Positions 9,056 to 18,597 of a stretch of DNA of 64,000 nt are shown one piece after another. Origin of the DNA: Helicobacter pylori NQ4053 (GTDB lineage Bacteria > Campylobacterota > Campylobacteria > Campylobacterales > Helicobacteraceae). Made by a program: the position numbers and the translations under genes. The DNA is taken from the NCBI RefSeq assembly GCF_000274605.1, contig NZ_AKNV01000001.1, positions 62,001 to 126,000 on the forward strand. The letters run 5' to 3'. A model generated the notes under the pieces. That model ran no database searches and was not told where the DNA came from. It was given only the letters and a program-made list of their open reading frames with translations. Within the stretch, counting starts at the first letter, position 1; each line of letters begins with the position of its first letter.

Positions 9056-9407
9056 GAATAATTGAAAAATATTGCGGTTTTCATAGAAACGACACGCTCT
9101 CAAAACGGCATGGGTAACAAATATTACGCTTAAAACTTTGGCTGCGCTTAATAGCATAAAGATTAAACGCTAATTCATGCGTTTTAATGTTGGTTAGCGT
9201 TAGCTTTGGGGTTTTAAAAAGGCTTTGTTCCTCCCAAGCACTAATAAATCTTATTAGGATTTCATGCTTTTTTGTTTAAAAAATTTCATTTTTAAAAAAT
9301 GGGGTTTTGTTTTATTGTTTTAGATCTTATTTTGTTGTAAAACGCATTTTCTTAAGTTTTATTTTATTTTCTTAAAGGGATAGGGGGGAATTTTACGCTT
9401 GACCCCC
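9056..9407. other. Intergenic stretch between the tRNA operon and hopZ
   Basis: No credible gene. The stretch holds short inverted repeats, for example AACGC/GCGTT near 9170-9184. A short frame near 9109 is discussed and rejected in the separate list. Confidence 0.4.
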
Positions 9408-9464
9408 AAAAAAAAAGGGTTCAAAAAAAAGGGTTCAAAAAAAAGGGTTCAAAAAAAAGGGTTC
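9408..9464. repeat. Four tandem copies of A8-9 GGGTTC
   Basis: The roughly 14-bp unit AAAAAAAAGGGTTC occurs four times in succession, with a fifth degenerate copy following. It lies just beyond the hopZ terminator hairpin. A single related GAGAGGGTTC plus A-tract lies at the same place beyond the hopD-like gene (27646-27662), so it derives from a 3' flank shared by the two Hop genes and amplified here. Confidence 0.9.
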
Positions 9465-9483
9465 AAAAAAAGAGAGTTTAAAA

Positions 9484-9508
9484 GAAATCCCCTAAAAAGG
9501 GAGTTTCA
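9484..9508 (-). terminator. Hairpin terminator downstream of hopZ
   Basis: On the minus strand TCCC pairs with GGGA around a T-rich loop, followed by TTTCTTTT. The same element, with a longer stem, lies downstream of the hopD-like gene at 27667-27681. Confidence 0.6.
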
Positions 9509-9525
9509 CAAAGGGTTTTAACGCT

Positions 9526-11620
9526 TTAATAAGCAAACACATAATTCAAATACACGCTATAAAGCCTGCGGTATTGGAGTTGAGTGCCTAGCAAAGAATA
9601 GTAATTCGTGTTAATAGTAGGGATCTTCACGCCTAATTCCACGCCATGCTGAGCCGCATGATCGCTCGCTTTCTTTTTGTTTTTAGCGAGGTTCATCCTC
9701 AAGCCTAAATTGAATAAAAACTGGAAATTCGCCACATTCATTTTAGCGCTATAGAAATTATTGAATGTCGCTAAATTCACGTATTGGGAATTAAGCCACG
9801 AAGTTCCGGCTAACGCAATCCCCCCAAACACCCCAAAAGAAATCTTGCTGTTTTTAGTGGCTTTGTCATTGATGAAGTTATAAAGGACATCTGTTCCTAC
9901 CCCATAAGTGAACACATCAGAGGCGGAGTTGAAAAAGCTGGATTTGATATAGGCATGGTTATAGTCAAAAAAGCCGTAATACCTTAATCCCCACCTTCTT
10001 TTTTCACCAAAGAATTGCTTATAGCCCACTTGCACGCCGATCCCATTCATCGCGCCGTTGTTGGTTTGAGAGCTGATTAATCCAACGCGTCTGAAAGGGT
10101 TATGCCCTAATTCTTGCGTGGCGCTTAATAATTGCGAATAAGCGCTTTGGTTGACTTGATAAACGGCCTGTAAGCCCCCGGGGTTATTAGGGTTAGTGGA
10201 TTGGCTTATCAAATTTTTAAGGAATGGGGAATTGGGCGTGTTTGAAGCGGTCGTGGTGATGCTGTTATAAGTGTTGTTTAAAGTGCTAAGGCTGCCTCTA
10301 AAATCAAGTATCGTGCGCGCCAACAACTCAGATTGCTTGATTTGCTCGGCTTGAGTGCCAAAATGCGCAAGGCTGTTGTTTAAAGCCGTTATGGTCTCTT
10401 CCACATAGGCGCAGCCGGCCCCCCAAGTGTTAGAAGTAACCCCTGCATTAGGTAATGTCCCACCCCCATTTCTGCAAGCTGCTAAGTAATTTGATACAAA
10501 TTGGCTTGGGATAGTGTTAAGGTCTTTTTTGATTTGATCGGCTAGTTCAAGCATCTTGGCTTGCGCTTGCGCGTGATTGAGCATGTTTTGAGCGAAAGCC
10601 CTATCAGCAGAGGTGTAAGGATTGAAATCTTGCGGCGCGCTTTGGTTGTTTTGCTGGTTAAGGCTTTGAGCTTGTGCGACGATTTCTTGGGCGTTTTTGA
10701 TCATGCTAGTAACGGCGCTAAATTCAGTGGCAAAGATTTGGCACGCATTCCCGCCTGTATTGATGCCCCATGGGCTACCATTACCCGGAGCGTTTTCATC
10801 ATGCGTGGATCGCACTAAGGGGCATTGGGTGTTAAGGACATTCATGATCGCGCTCGCTTGTTCCAAAAGGTTTTGAGCGGTATTGGTGAAGGTAAAGCTT
10901 TGCGTTTCTTTGTTGTTACTACCATTGCTAGTTACACCATTACTGCTGCCATTTTTTTGACAGAATTGATTCACACCACCATTAATATCAGCAGTTTGTT
11001 TGCATTCGTAGGTGTATGTTACTGTCACTTCTGTGCCTTTCCCGTCCAAGACAGGAAACCCACTCCCATTCTTTAAAGCCTGTTGGATGGCTTGATAGGC
11101 TTTATTGAGTTTTTCAAATTCTTGGATAGACATGGATTTACCAGGACCAGTCGCTTCATACCGGTTGCAAGTGATGCTTGTTGAATAGCTTCCTGGTTGG
11201 TCATTGAAAACAACGCTGCCAGGCCCACTCCCTGTGCCATTGCCATTCCCGCACATTATCGCATAGCCTATCACGTTCCACAAGCCCACCGCCGCATTGA
11301 GCGCCAAAGAGACGGCTTGATAGGCGGGGGAATTGGTTTTTTCGCCGGTCAACCCTTGCGTGTTGGCTTTTAAATTATCGATCGCCGCATTGATTTGTGA
11401 AGGGCTGCTCGCGTTCGTTACCGCCTGATTGAGGTTGTTAAAATTGCTTAAAAGGTTGCTCAAATTCTCATAAGTGTCTGAGAGCTTTTTCAATTCGCCG
11501 GTGTTTTTCACCATTTGAGCGGCTTCACCGATCTGATAGCCCGCGCTGATAAAAAAGCCGTTGTCTTCAGCGTTTAAAAGCGATGAAGCGAGAGAGAGAG
11601 AGTAAAAGGGTTTTTTTCAT
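9526..11620 (-). pseudogene. hopZ: HopZ outer-membrane adhesin/porin, phase-variable and currently OFF
   Basis: The start is ATG at 11618-11620 after AAGGAG. The signal peptide begins MKKTLLLSLS, but a (CT)6 tract leads to a TGA after 17 residues. One more CT (seven copies) restores the frame through ...LASSLLNAEDNGFFISAG and into the long frame from 11514 to 9526. The mature protein has the Hop layout: conserved N-terminal EDNGFF, a variable Cys-paired extracellular middle, and a conserved C-terminal beta-barrel (VGYKQFFGEKRRWG... to final YVFAY). The position between panC-tRNAs and groEL matches HopZ (HP0009). I class it as switched off rather than dead, since no other lesion is visible. 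Confidence 0.88.
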
Positions 11621-11684
11621 AAATTTTCTCCTTGGAATTAAATTGAGTGATTGAGATTTGATACATTAAGAATGTATTTGAAGC

Positions 11685-11714
11685 ATTGTAGCATAAAATC
11701 GTTTTTTTTTTTTT
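11685..11714 (-). promoter_or_regulatory. hopZ promoter with an A13 tract
   Basis: Reading the minus strand, a run of 13 A (11702-11714) is followed 11 bp later by TATGCTACAAT, an extended -10 (hexamer at 11685-11690). The tract occupies roughly the -22 to -35 region. Length changes there could alter transcription, adding a second layer to the CT switch. The promoter call is from sequence; the regulatory role is inference. Confidence 0.65.
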
Positions 11715-11950
11715 GTCATTTGGAGAAAATTTAGAATTTTTGCACTTTTTGCGCGTTTGTTTGGGTGGCATTGGAAAGGGTTTTTAGGTTTTATTTTAAT
11801 GGAACGCTAATGATAAAAGCCTGATTTTAATGGGGATTTTTTGTTGCGCGTTTTTCAAAACGAGCGGTTTTGTCAAAGCACCCCCCCAAAAGAGAGGGTT
11901 TTAGAAAAAGGGGGATTTTAGAAGCGGATTATACTAAAAAGCAAGGGGGC

Positions 11951-13600
<1,650 letters not shown>

Positions 13601-13616
13601 TTAATAATAATGTTTT

Positions 13617-13973
13617 TTAGTGTTTTTTGTGATCATGACAGCAAGCTTCATGCTCTTTAGCATGTTTATGGTCATGATTACCTGTATGACAACAAGATCC
13701 CGCACCCACAATGCCCAGAATGTCTTCTAATTCTAACACCATGTATTCGGTGCCGTCTAAAACGATTTCTGCGCCTTTGTATTTGCCAAAAGCGATCACA
13801 TCGCCTTCTTTAACGCATTTGCAACCCTCACTGATTTTATGGCTAACGGCTTTAACCACACCCATTAAAGGCTTTTCTTTAGCGTTATCAGGGATGATGA
13901 TGCCTGAACTGGTTTTGTTCTCTTCTTCAAGTCTTTCTACTAAGACCCTTTCTCCTAATGGTTGAAACTTCAT
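13617..13973 (-). CDS. groES: GroES (HspA) with His/Cys-rich nickel-binding tail
   Basis: 118 residues. I chose ATG at 13973 ([14 protein letters not shown]) after AGGAG; an upstream in-frame start would add 22 residues lying across the operator and promoter. Residues 1 to about 90 are the normal co-chaperonin fold with the mobile loop and [14 protein letters not shown]. The remaining tail carries Cys pairs and many His ([11 protein letters not shown]...CCHDHKKH) and is the Helicobacter-specific extension that binds nickel and helps nickel-enzyme maturation. Confidence 0.96.
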   Translation of the reverse strand: MKFQPLGERVLVERLEEENKTSSGIIIPDNAKEKPLMGVVKAVSHKISEGCKCVKEGDVIAFGKYKGAEIVLDGTEYMVLELEDILGIVGAGSCCHTGNHDHKHAKEHEACCHDHKKH

Positions 13974-14009
13974 TTCAGTTCTCCTAAGTTTTGATAAATA
14001 AAATAGAAA

Positions 14010-14067
14010 TTTAGCGCTTATTGTTATTAAGCGACACAACTATAGCGCATTTTTAGGGATAAGTCAA
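14010..14067 (-). promoter_or_regulatory. groESL promoter with CIRCE-like operator
   Basis: On the minus strand TTGACT (14062-14067) and TATAGT (14039-14044) are 17 bp apart. Just downstream, near the transcription start, lies an inverted repeat, CGCTTA-N7-TAAGCG (14015-14033), with partly matching outer arms. This resembles a degenerate CIRCE element. In H. pylori HrcA and HspR are known to repress this operon; the match to the HrcA site is inferred from symmetry and position. Confidence 0.7.
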
Positions 14068-14259
14068 GCCATAAAACCAAAGCTAAGATTAAATTATAAG
14101 GATTATTAAGTCTATTTGTATCAAGTTTCATTAGTTTAAAAATATAAGGATTAGAAAAAGGGGCGTTATTAACAAACCTTTTTGAAGATTTTATTTATTG
14201 AGTATAATCCCTTTTGAGAAAGTCAAACCAAAAAAGCCCATTTAAAGAAAGCATGAAAA

Positions 14260-15939
14260 ATGATTCTTAAAAGTTCCATTGATCGCCTTTTACAAACGAT
14301 AGACATTGTAGAAGTCATTAGCTCTTATGTGGATTTGAGGAAATCAGGCTCTAGCTACATGGCTTGTTGCCCGTTTCATGAAGAAAGGAGCGCGAGTTTT
14401 AGCGTCAATCAAATTAAAGGGTTTTACCATTGCTTTGGGTGTGGGGCGAGCGGGGATAGCATTAAATTTGTGATGAAGTTTGAAAAGCTTTCGTTTGTGG
14501 AAGCGCTTGAGAAATTAGCCCACCGATTCAATATAGCTTTAGAGCATGACAAAGGCGTTTATTACGATCATAAAGAAGATTACCACCTTTTAGAAATGGT
14601 GAGCTCGTTGTATCAAGAAGAGCTTTTTAACGCCCCGTTTTTTTTGAATTATTTGCAAAAAAGAGGGCTTAGCCTAGAGAGCATCAAAGCGTTTAAATTA
14701 GGCTTATGCACGAATAGAATTGATTACGGCATTGAAAATAAAGGCCTGAATAAGGACAAGCTCATTGAATTAGGCGTGTTAGGCAAGAGCGATAAAGAGG
14801 ATAAAACCTATTTGCGTTTTTTAGATCGCATCATGTTCCCTATTTATAGCCCTAGCGCTCAAGTGGTGGGTTTTGGAGGGCGCACCTTAAAAGAAAAAGC
14901 GGCTAAGTATATCAATTCGCCCCAAAATAAGCTTTTTGATAAATCCAGTTTGCTCTATGGCTATCATTTGGCTAAAGAACACATCTATAAACAAAAGCAA
15001 GTCATTGTAACAGAGGGGTATTTGGATGTGATTTTATTGCACCAGGCGGGTTTTAAAAACGCCACAGCCACGCTTGGGACAGCTTTAACGCCATCGCATT
15101 TGCCCTTGCTTAAAAAAGGCGAGCCAGAAATCCTTTTAAGCTATGATGGGGATAAGGCAGGGCGGAATGCGGCTTATAAAGCGAGCTTGATGTTGGCTAA
15201 AGAGCAAAGAAAGGGGGGGGTGATTTTGTTTGAAAACAACCTAGACCCTGCGGATATGATCGCTAATAACCAGATTGAAACCTTAAAAGACTTGTTATCG
15301 CGCCCCATAGCTTTTATTGAGTTTGTTTTAAGGCGCATGGCGGATTCCTATCTTTTAGACGATCCTTTAGAAAAAGATAAGGCCCTTAAAGAAATGTTAG
15401 GGTTTTTAAAAAACTTTTCCCTGCTTTTACAAAGCGAATACAAGCCCTTAATCGCTGCACTTTTGCAAGCGCCTTTGCATGTTTTAGGGGTTAGAGAGCG
15501 AGCCTCTTTTCAACCTTTTTACCCCAAAACAGAAAAACCCAATCTTGCTCAAAAGTTCGCCCATGTTCCTAACACGATGAGTTTGGAATTTTTAGAAAAA
15601 TTAGTGATCCGCTATCTTTTAGAAGACAGAAGCTTGTTGGATTTGGCGGTGGGTTATATCCATAGTGGGGTATTCTTGCATAAAAAACAAGAATTTGACG
15701 CTTTGTGTCAAGAAAAATTAGACGACCCTAAATTAGTTGCGTTATTATTAGATGCGAATTTACCCCTAAAAAAAGGGGGTTTTGAAAAGGAATTGCGTTT
15801 GTTGATTTTGCGCTATTTTGAGCGGCAACTCAAGGAAATCCCTAAAAGTTCGCTCCCTTTTAGCGAAAAAATGATCTATTTAAAAAAGGCCCGCCAGGCC
15901 ATTATGAAATTAAAACAAGGAGAATTAGTCGCCATATGA
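14260..15939 (+). CDS. dnaG: DnaG, DNA primase
   Basis: 559 residues. Makes RNA primers at the replication fork. The N-terminal CHC2 zinc ribbon has C37-x2-H40 and C58-x2-C61. The TOPRIM domain follows, with VTEGYLDV (about 250) and SYDGDKAGRN (about 293). A C-terminal helicase-binding region completes the protein. A TATAAT box lies at 14203-14208. A G8 tract at about 15213-15220 sits inside the coding sequence and is in frame here. The gene overlaps the next by 4 bp (ATGA). Confidence 0.96.
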   Translation: MILKSSIDRLLQTIDIVEVISSYVDLRKSGSSYMACCPFHEERSASFSVNQIKGFYHCFGCGASGDSIKFVMKFEKLSFVEALEKLAHRFNIALEHDKGVYYDHKEDYHLLEMVSSLYQEELFNAPFFLNYLQKRGLSLESIKAFKLGLCTNRIDYGIENKGLNKDKLIELGVLGKSDKEDKTYLRFLDRIMFPIYSPSAQVVGFGGRTLKEKAAKYINSPQNKLFDKSSLLYGYHLAKEHIYKQKQVIVTEGYLDVILLHQAGFKNATATLGTALTPSHLPLLKKGEPEILLSYDGDKAGRNAAYKASLMLAKEQRKGGVILFENNLDPADMIANNQIETLKDLLSRPIAFIEFVLRRMADSYLLDDPLEKDKALKEMLGFLKNFSLLLQSEYKPLIAALLQAPLHVLGVRERASFQPFYPKTEKPNLAQKFAHVPNTMSLEFLEKLVIRYLLEDRSLLDLAVGYIHSGVFLHKKQEFDALCQEKLDDPKLVALLLDANLPLKKGGFEKELRLLILRYFERQLKEIPKSSLPFSEKMIYLKKARQAIMKLKQGELVAI

Positions 15940-16988
15940 AAAAGATTAAAGCTTTAGCCCTATTTAGTGGGGGGTTGGATAGTTTGTTGTCTATGAAATT
16001 ACTCATTGATCAAGGCATTGAAGTAACCGCTTTGCACTTTAATATAGGGTTTGGAGGGAATAAAGATAAAAGAGAGTATTTTGAAAACGCCACCGCGCAA
16101 ATTGGGGCTAAGCTCCTAGTGTGCGATATTAGAGAGCAGTTCTTTAACGATGTGTTATTCAAGCCCAAATACGGCTATGGGAAGTATTTCAACCCTTGCA
16201 TTGACTGCCATGCCAACATGTTTAGGAACGCTTTTTATAAAATGCTTGAATTGAACGCGGATTTTGTTTTGAGTGGGGAAGTGCTAGGGCAACGCCCTAA
16301 ATCCCAAAGGAAAGAAGCGCTCAATCAGGTGAGGAAATTAGTCAGAGAAGTGGGCGAAGAAGCGCGTTTTGATCCCATTTTAGACCGAACGCAAGCAGGC
16401 GGTGAAAAACCGCAATTTTTAGATGAATTGCTCTTAAGGCCCATGAGCGCTAAACTCTTAGAGCCTACTTTTATGGAAAAAAAGGGTTTTGTTGATAGAG
16501 ACAAGCTTTTAGATGTGAGTGGTAGGGGGCGCACTAGGCAATTGCAAATGATCAAAGATTACGGCTTGAAATATTATGAAAAGCCAGGTGGGGGGTGCTT
16601 GCTTACAGACATTCAAGTGAGCAATAAGATTAAGAATTTGAAAGAATACAGAGAAATGGTGTTTGAAGATGGCGTGATTGTCAAAAACGGGCGTTATTTT
16701 GTCTTACCCCATAACGCTCGTTTGGTGGTGGCAAGGAATGAAGAAGAAAACCATAAATTAGACATTGAGCACCCCTTAATGGATAAGATTGAATTATTAA
16801 GCTGTAAAGGCCCTTTGAGTTTAGTGGATAAAAACGCCAGCAAAGAAGATAAAGAATTAGCCGGTCGTATCGCTTTAGGCTATGCTAAGACTTTAAAAAA
16901 TCAAGCTTATCTCATTCAAATAGGGAATGAAAAGCGCGAGCTTTACCCTTTGGATAAAGAGAACGCTAGGGAGTATTTGTTCGCTTAA
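15936..16988 (+). CDS. PP-loop ATP pyrophosphatase, MnmA/ThiI-like
   Basis: 350 residues. The N-terminal PP-loop FSGGLDSLLSM (about residues 10-20) marks the adenylating ATP pyrophosphatase superfamily that includes tRNA thiolases. A conserved Cys pair in NPCIDCHANMF and a second Cys in GGGCLLTD are consistent with sulfur relay or metal binding. It starts inside the dnaG stop (ATGA overlap) and is probably cotranscribed. It differs from canonical MnmA in its C-terminal half, so the exact substrate is unknown; tRNA modification is inference. Matches the locus known as HP0013. Confidence 0.75.
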   Translation: MKKIKALALFSGGLDSLLSMKLLIDQGIEVTALHFNIGFGGNKDKREYFENATAQIGAKLLVCDIREQFFNDVLFKPKYGYGKYFNPCIDCHANMFRNAFYKMLELNADFVLSGEVLGQRPKSQRKEALNQVRKLVREVGEEARFDPILDRTQAGGEKPQFLDELLLRPMSAKLLEPTFMEKKGFVDRDKLLDVSGRGRTRQLQMIKDYGLKYYEKPGGGCLLTDIQVSNKIKNLKEYREMVFEDGVIVKNGRYFVLPHNARLVVARNEEENHKLDIEHPLMDKIELLSCKGPLSLVDKNASKEDKELAGRIALGYAKTLKNQAYLIQIGNEKRELYPLDKENAREYLFA

Positions 16989-17078
16989 AAGGGAGTTTTT
17001 TTGAGGGTTTTAGGGGTTTTCTTTTTATGCTATAATGGAAAAAGCTCTAATCATTAAGCTATTTGCTAGGAGGTTTGC

Positions 17079-17906
17079 ATGCAAGAGTTTTTAGGTTTTG
17101 GTGTGGTGGGGAATTTTGCAGGGCATTTGGAGCAAGCAGGAGAGAGTCATAGTTTTATTAACATGAAAAGCGAAGAAAAGGACGCCCCTAAGGGACTATT
17201 CCCTTTTTATATCCCCTATGAAAATTGTTATTTGGGGCGTTGTTGCATTGATAACCATAAGATTATTTTGCCTAATGATTTGGATTTGAAGGTGCAAGCA
17301 GAGCCAGAAATCGCTTTAGAATGCGATGTTAAGTATGATGAAAAACATTTAGTAACCAAGCTTGTGCCTAATTTTTTCATGGCGTTTAATGACGCTTCTG
17401 TACGCAACTTAGAAGCCACAAAACTTTCCCAAAAAAAGAATTTTTCACCAGCTTCTAAAGGTATAGGGCAGAAATTGCCCATTGACAGGTTTGTTTATGG
17501 GGGGGTGTGCAATAATTTTTCTATCGCGTCTTTTTTGAAATACGACAATGTTTGGCACATCTATGGGGAAAACAGCAAATTGCTCAAATACGAGTTTTTT
17601 TATCAAAAGCTTTTAGATTGGATCAAAGACAGATTGAACCACCAACAAGATGGCGATTCTTTAGAAGCTTTAAGGCCTTTTTTAGAGCGCCATAATTTCC
17701 CTACTAAAATGATTTTTGCGATCGGGGCTACCCCTTATATGCCTTTTGCGCAAGAGCATTTCTTACAAAAAGGCGATGAGGTGGTGATTATTGCTTACAA
17801 CCATTTACAATATAGTTTTGAAAAGATTCAAAACCTCTTAGAAGAAGACACCCTACAAACCAAAGAACACGCTAATCTTTCTTATGTCTATCAAATCGTA
17901 GAGTAG
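17079..17906 (+). CDS. DUF5718-like conserved protein of unknown function
   Basis: 275 residues, cytosolic by composition. Conserved-looking motifs include GFGVVGNFAGHLEQAGE at the N-terminus and FAIGATPYMPF near the C-terminus. I recognise it as a conserved epsilonproteobacterial protein, probably the DUF5718 family, but no catalytic signature is clear. It has its own extended -10 (TATGCTATAAT, hexamer at 17031-17036) and a strong AGGAGG ribosome-binding site. Confidence 0.65.
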   Translation: MQEFLGFGVVGNFAGHLEQAGESHSFINMKSEEKDAPKGLFPFYIPYENCYLGRCCIDNHKIILPNDLDLKVQAEPEIALECDVKYDEKHLVTKLVPNFFMAFNDASVRNLEATKLSQKKNFSPASKGIGQKLPIDRFVYGGVCNNFSIASFLKYDNVWHIYGENSKLLKYEFFYQKLLDWIKDRLNHQQDGDSLEALRPFLERHNFPTKMIFAIGATPYMPFAQEHFLQKGDEVVIIAYNHLQYSFEKIQNLLEEDTLQTKEHANLSYVYQIVE

Positions 17907-18048
17907 TAAGGCTTTTTCTCTTTAGCTTTGCTTTTTTACCCCTTTTAAAGATAAAAACCACCCCTTTTGACCCCCTTTTAGAGGATTTTTATGGTTTTTT
18001 TGAGATAATTAAACCTTAGAAAGTTAATTAAAATTAAACAAAAGGGTT

Positions 18049-18333
18049 ATGATGTCCGCTCATTTTTTAAAAATCGTTTTTTTAGTAGGCATGTGCGTTT
18101 CAAGTTTGTTCGCTGAAGGTTTAGAGGGGTTTTTTAACGCTCTAGAAGCCCAGCTCAAAAGCCCCATCGCTAAGGGGATTTTAATGGTGATTTTCATAGG
18201 GATCGCTATTTATGTGTGGAGGAATTTGGACCGGTGGAAAGAGATTTTATTTACGATCCTTGGCGTGGTGTTTGGGATTTTTTTGTTCTTTAAGGCCCCG
18301 AGTTTGGCGAATTGGTTTATGGGAATTTTTTAA
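18049..18333 (+). CDS. comB2: ComB2, competence type IV secretion pilin-like subunit (VirB2-type)
   Basis: 94 residues. An N-terminal signal-like hydrophobic segment (FLKIVFLVGMCVSSLFA) is followed by two membrane segments (ILMVIFIGIAIYVW and ILFTILGVVFGIFLFF), the VirB2 layout. Two adjacent ATG codons (18049, 18052) follow AAAGGG; either could initiate. First gene of comB2-comB3-comB4, the DNA-uptake module at the HP0015-HP0017 locus. Confidence 0.8.
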   Translation: MMSAHFLKIVFLVGMCVSSLFAEGLEGFFNALEAQLKSPIAKGILMVIFIGIAIYVWRNLDRWKEILFTILGVVFGIFLFFKAPSLANWFMGIF

Positions 18334-18596
18334 TGATTATCTTATCAGCGAGCGTGAAGAATTTGCGTGAAATTTCGGTTAAAGAAAAATTTTTATGGCT
18401 GAACGCTAAATCTTATTTGATTTCTGTTTTTGCGCCTTTTATTTTGCTCCCTTGGATTGATTTGTTGAGCGCTTTTTTATTGTATTTAGGGTTTTTAGCG
18501 CTCTTTAGCGTGCTGGAATTTTTTGATGAAGACATTGCAGATATTATTGTGGCTAAAAGCAAAATAAAGACCAAAACCAAATGTTATAGAGCGTAG
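18333..18596 (+). CDS. comB3: ComB3, competence VirB3-type membrane protein
   Basis: 87 residues from ATG at 18333, which overlaps the comB2 stop by one base (TAATG), so translation is probably coupled. A short charged N-terminus precedes a double hydrophobic segment (LISVFAPFILLPWIDLLSAFLL, read in two parts), as in VirB3. An upstream in-frame start inside comB2 is unlikely. It ends one base before comB4. Confidence 0.78.
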   Translation: MIILSASVKNLREISVKEKFLWLNAKSYLISVFAPFILLPWIDLLSAFLLYLGFLALFSVLEFFDEDIADIIVAKSKIKTKTKCYRA

Positions 18597-18597
18597 G

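Noticed and set aside
9109..9172. Possible second, degenerate AapA-like frame (ATG GGT AAC...; tail ATTAAACGCTAA) between the tRNA operon and hopZ
   Set aside because: The frame stops after seven codons, has no Shine-Dalgarno and no clear antisense promoter; the resemblance in the tail is too short to support.
11880..11902. C7/GAGAGGG hairpin between groEL and hopZ as a terminator
   Set aside because: The stem relies on G-U pairs and lacks a clear T-run on the transcribed minus strand, so I did not list it as a terminator.
15936..16988. Calling the PP-loop gene mnmA
   Set aside because: Only the N-terminal PP-loop and Cys motifs agree; the rest does not follow canonical MnmA, so no symbol is given.
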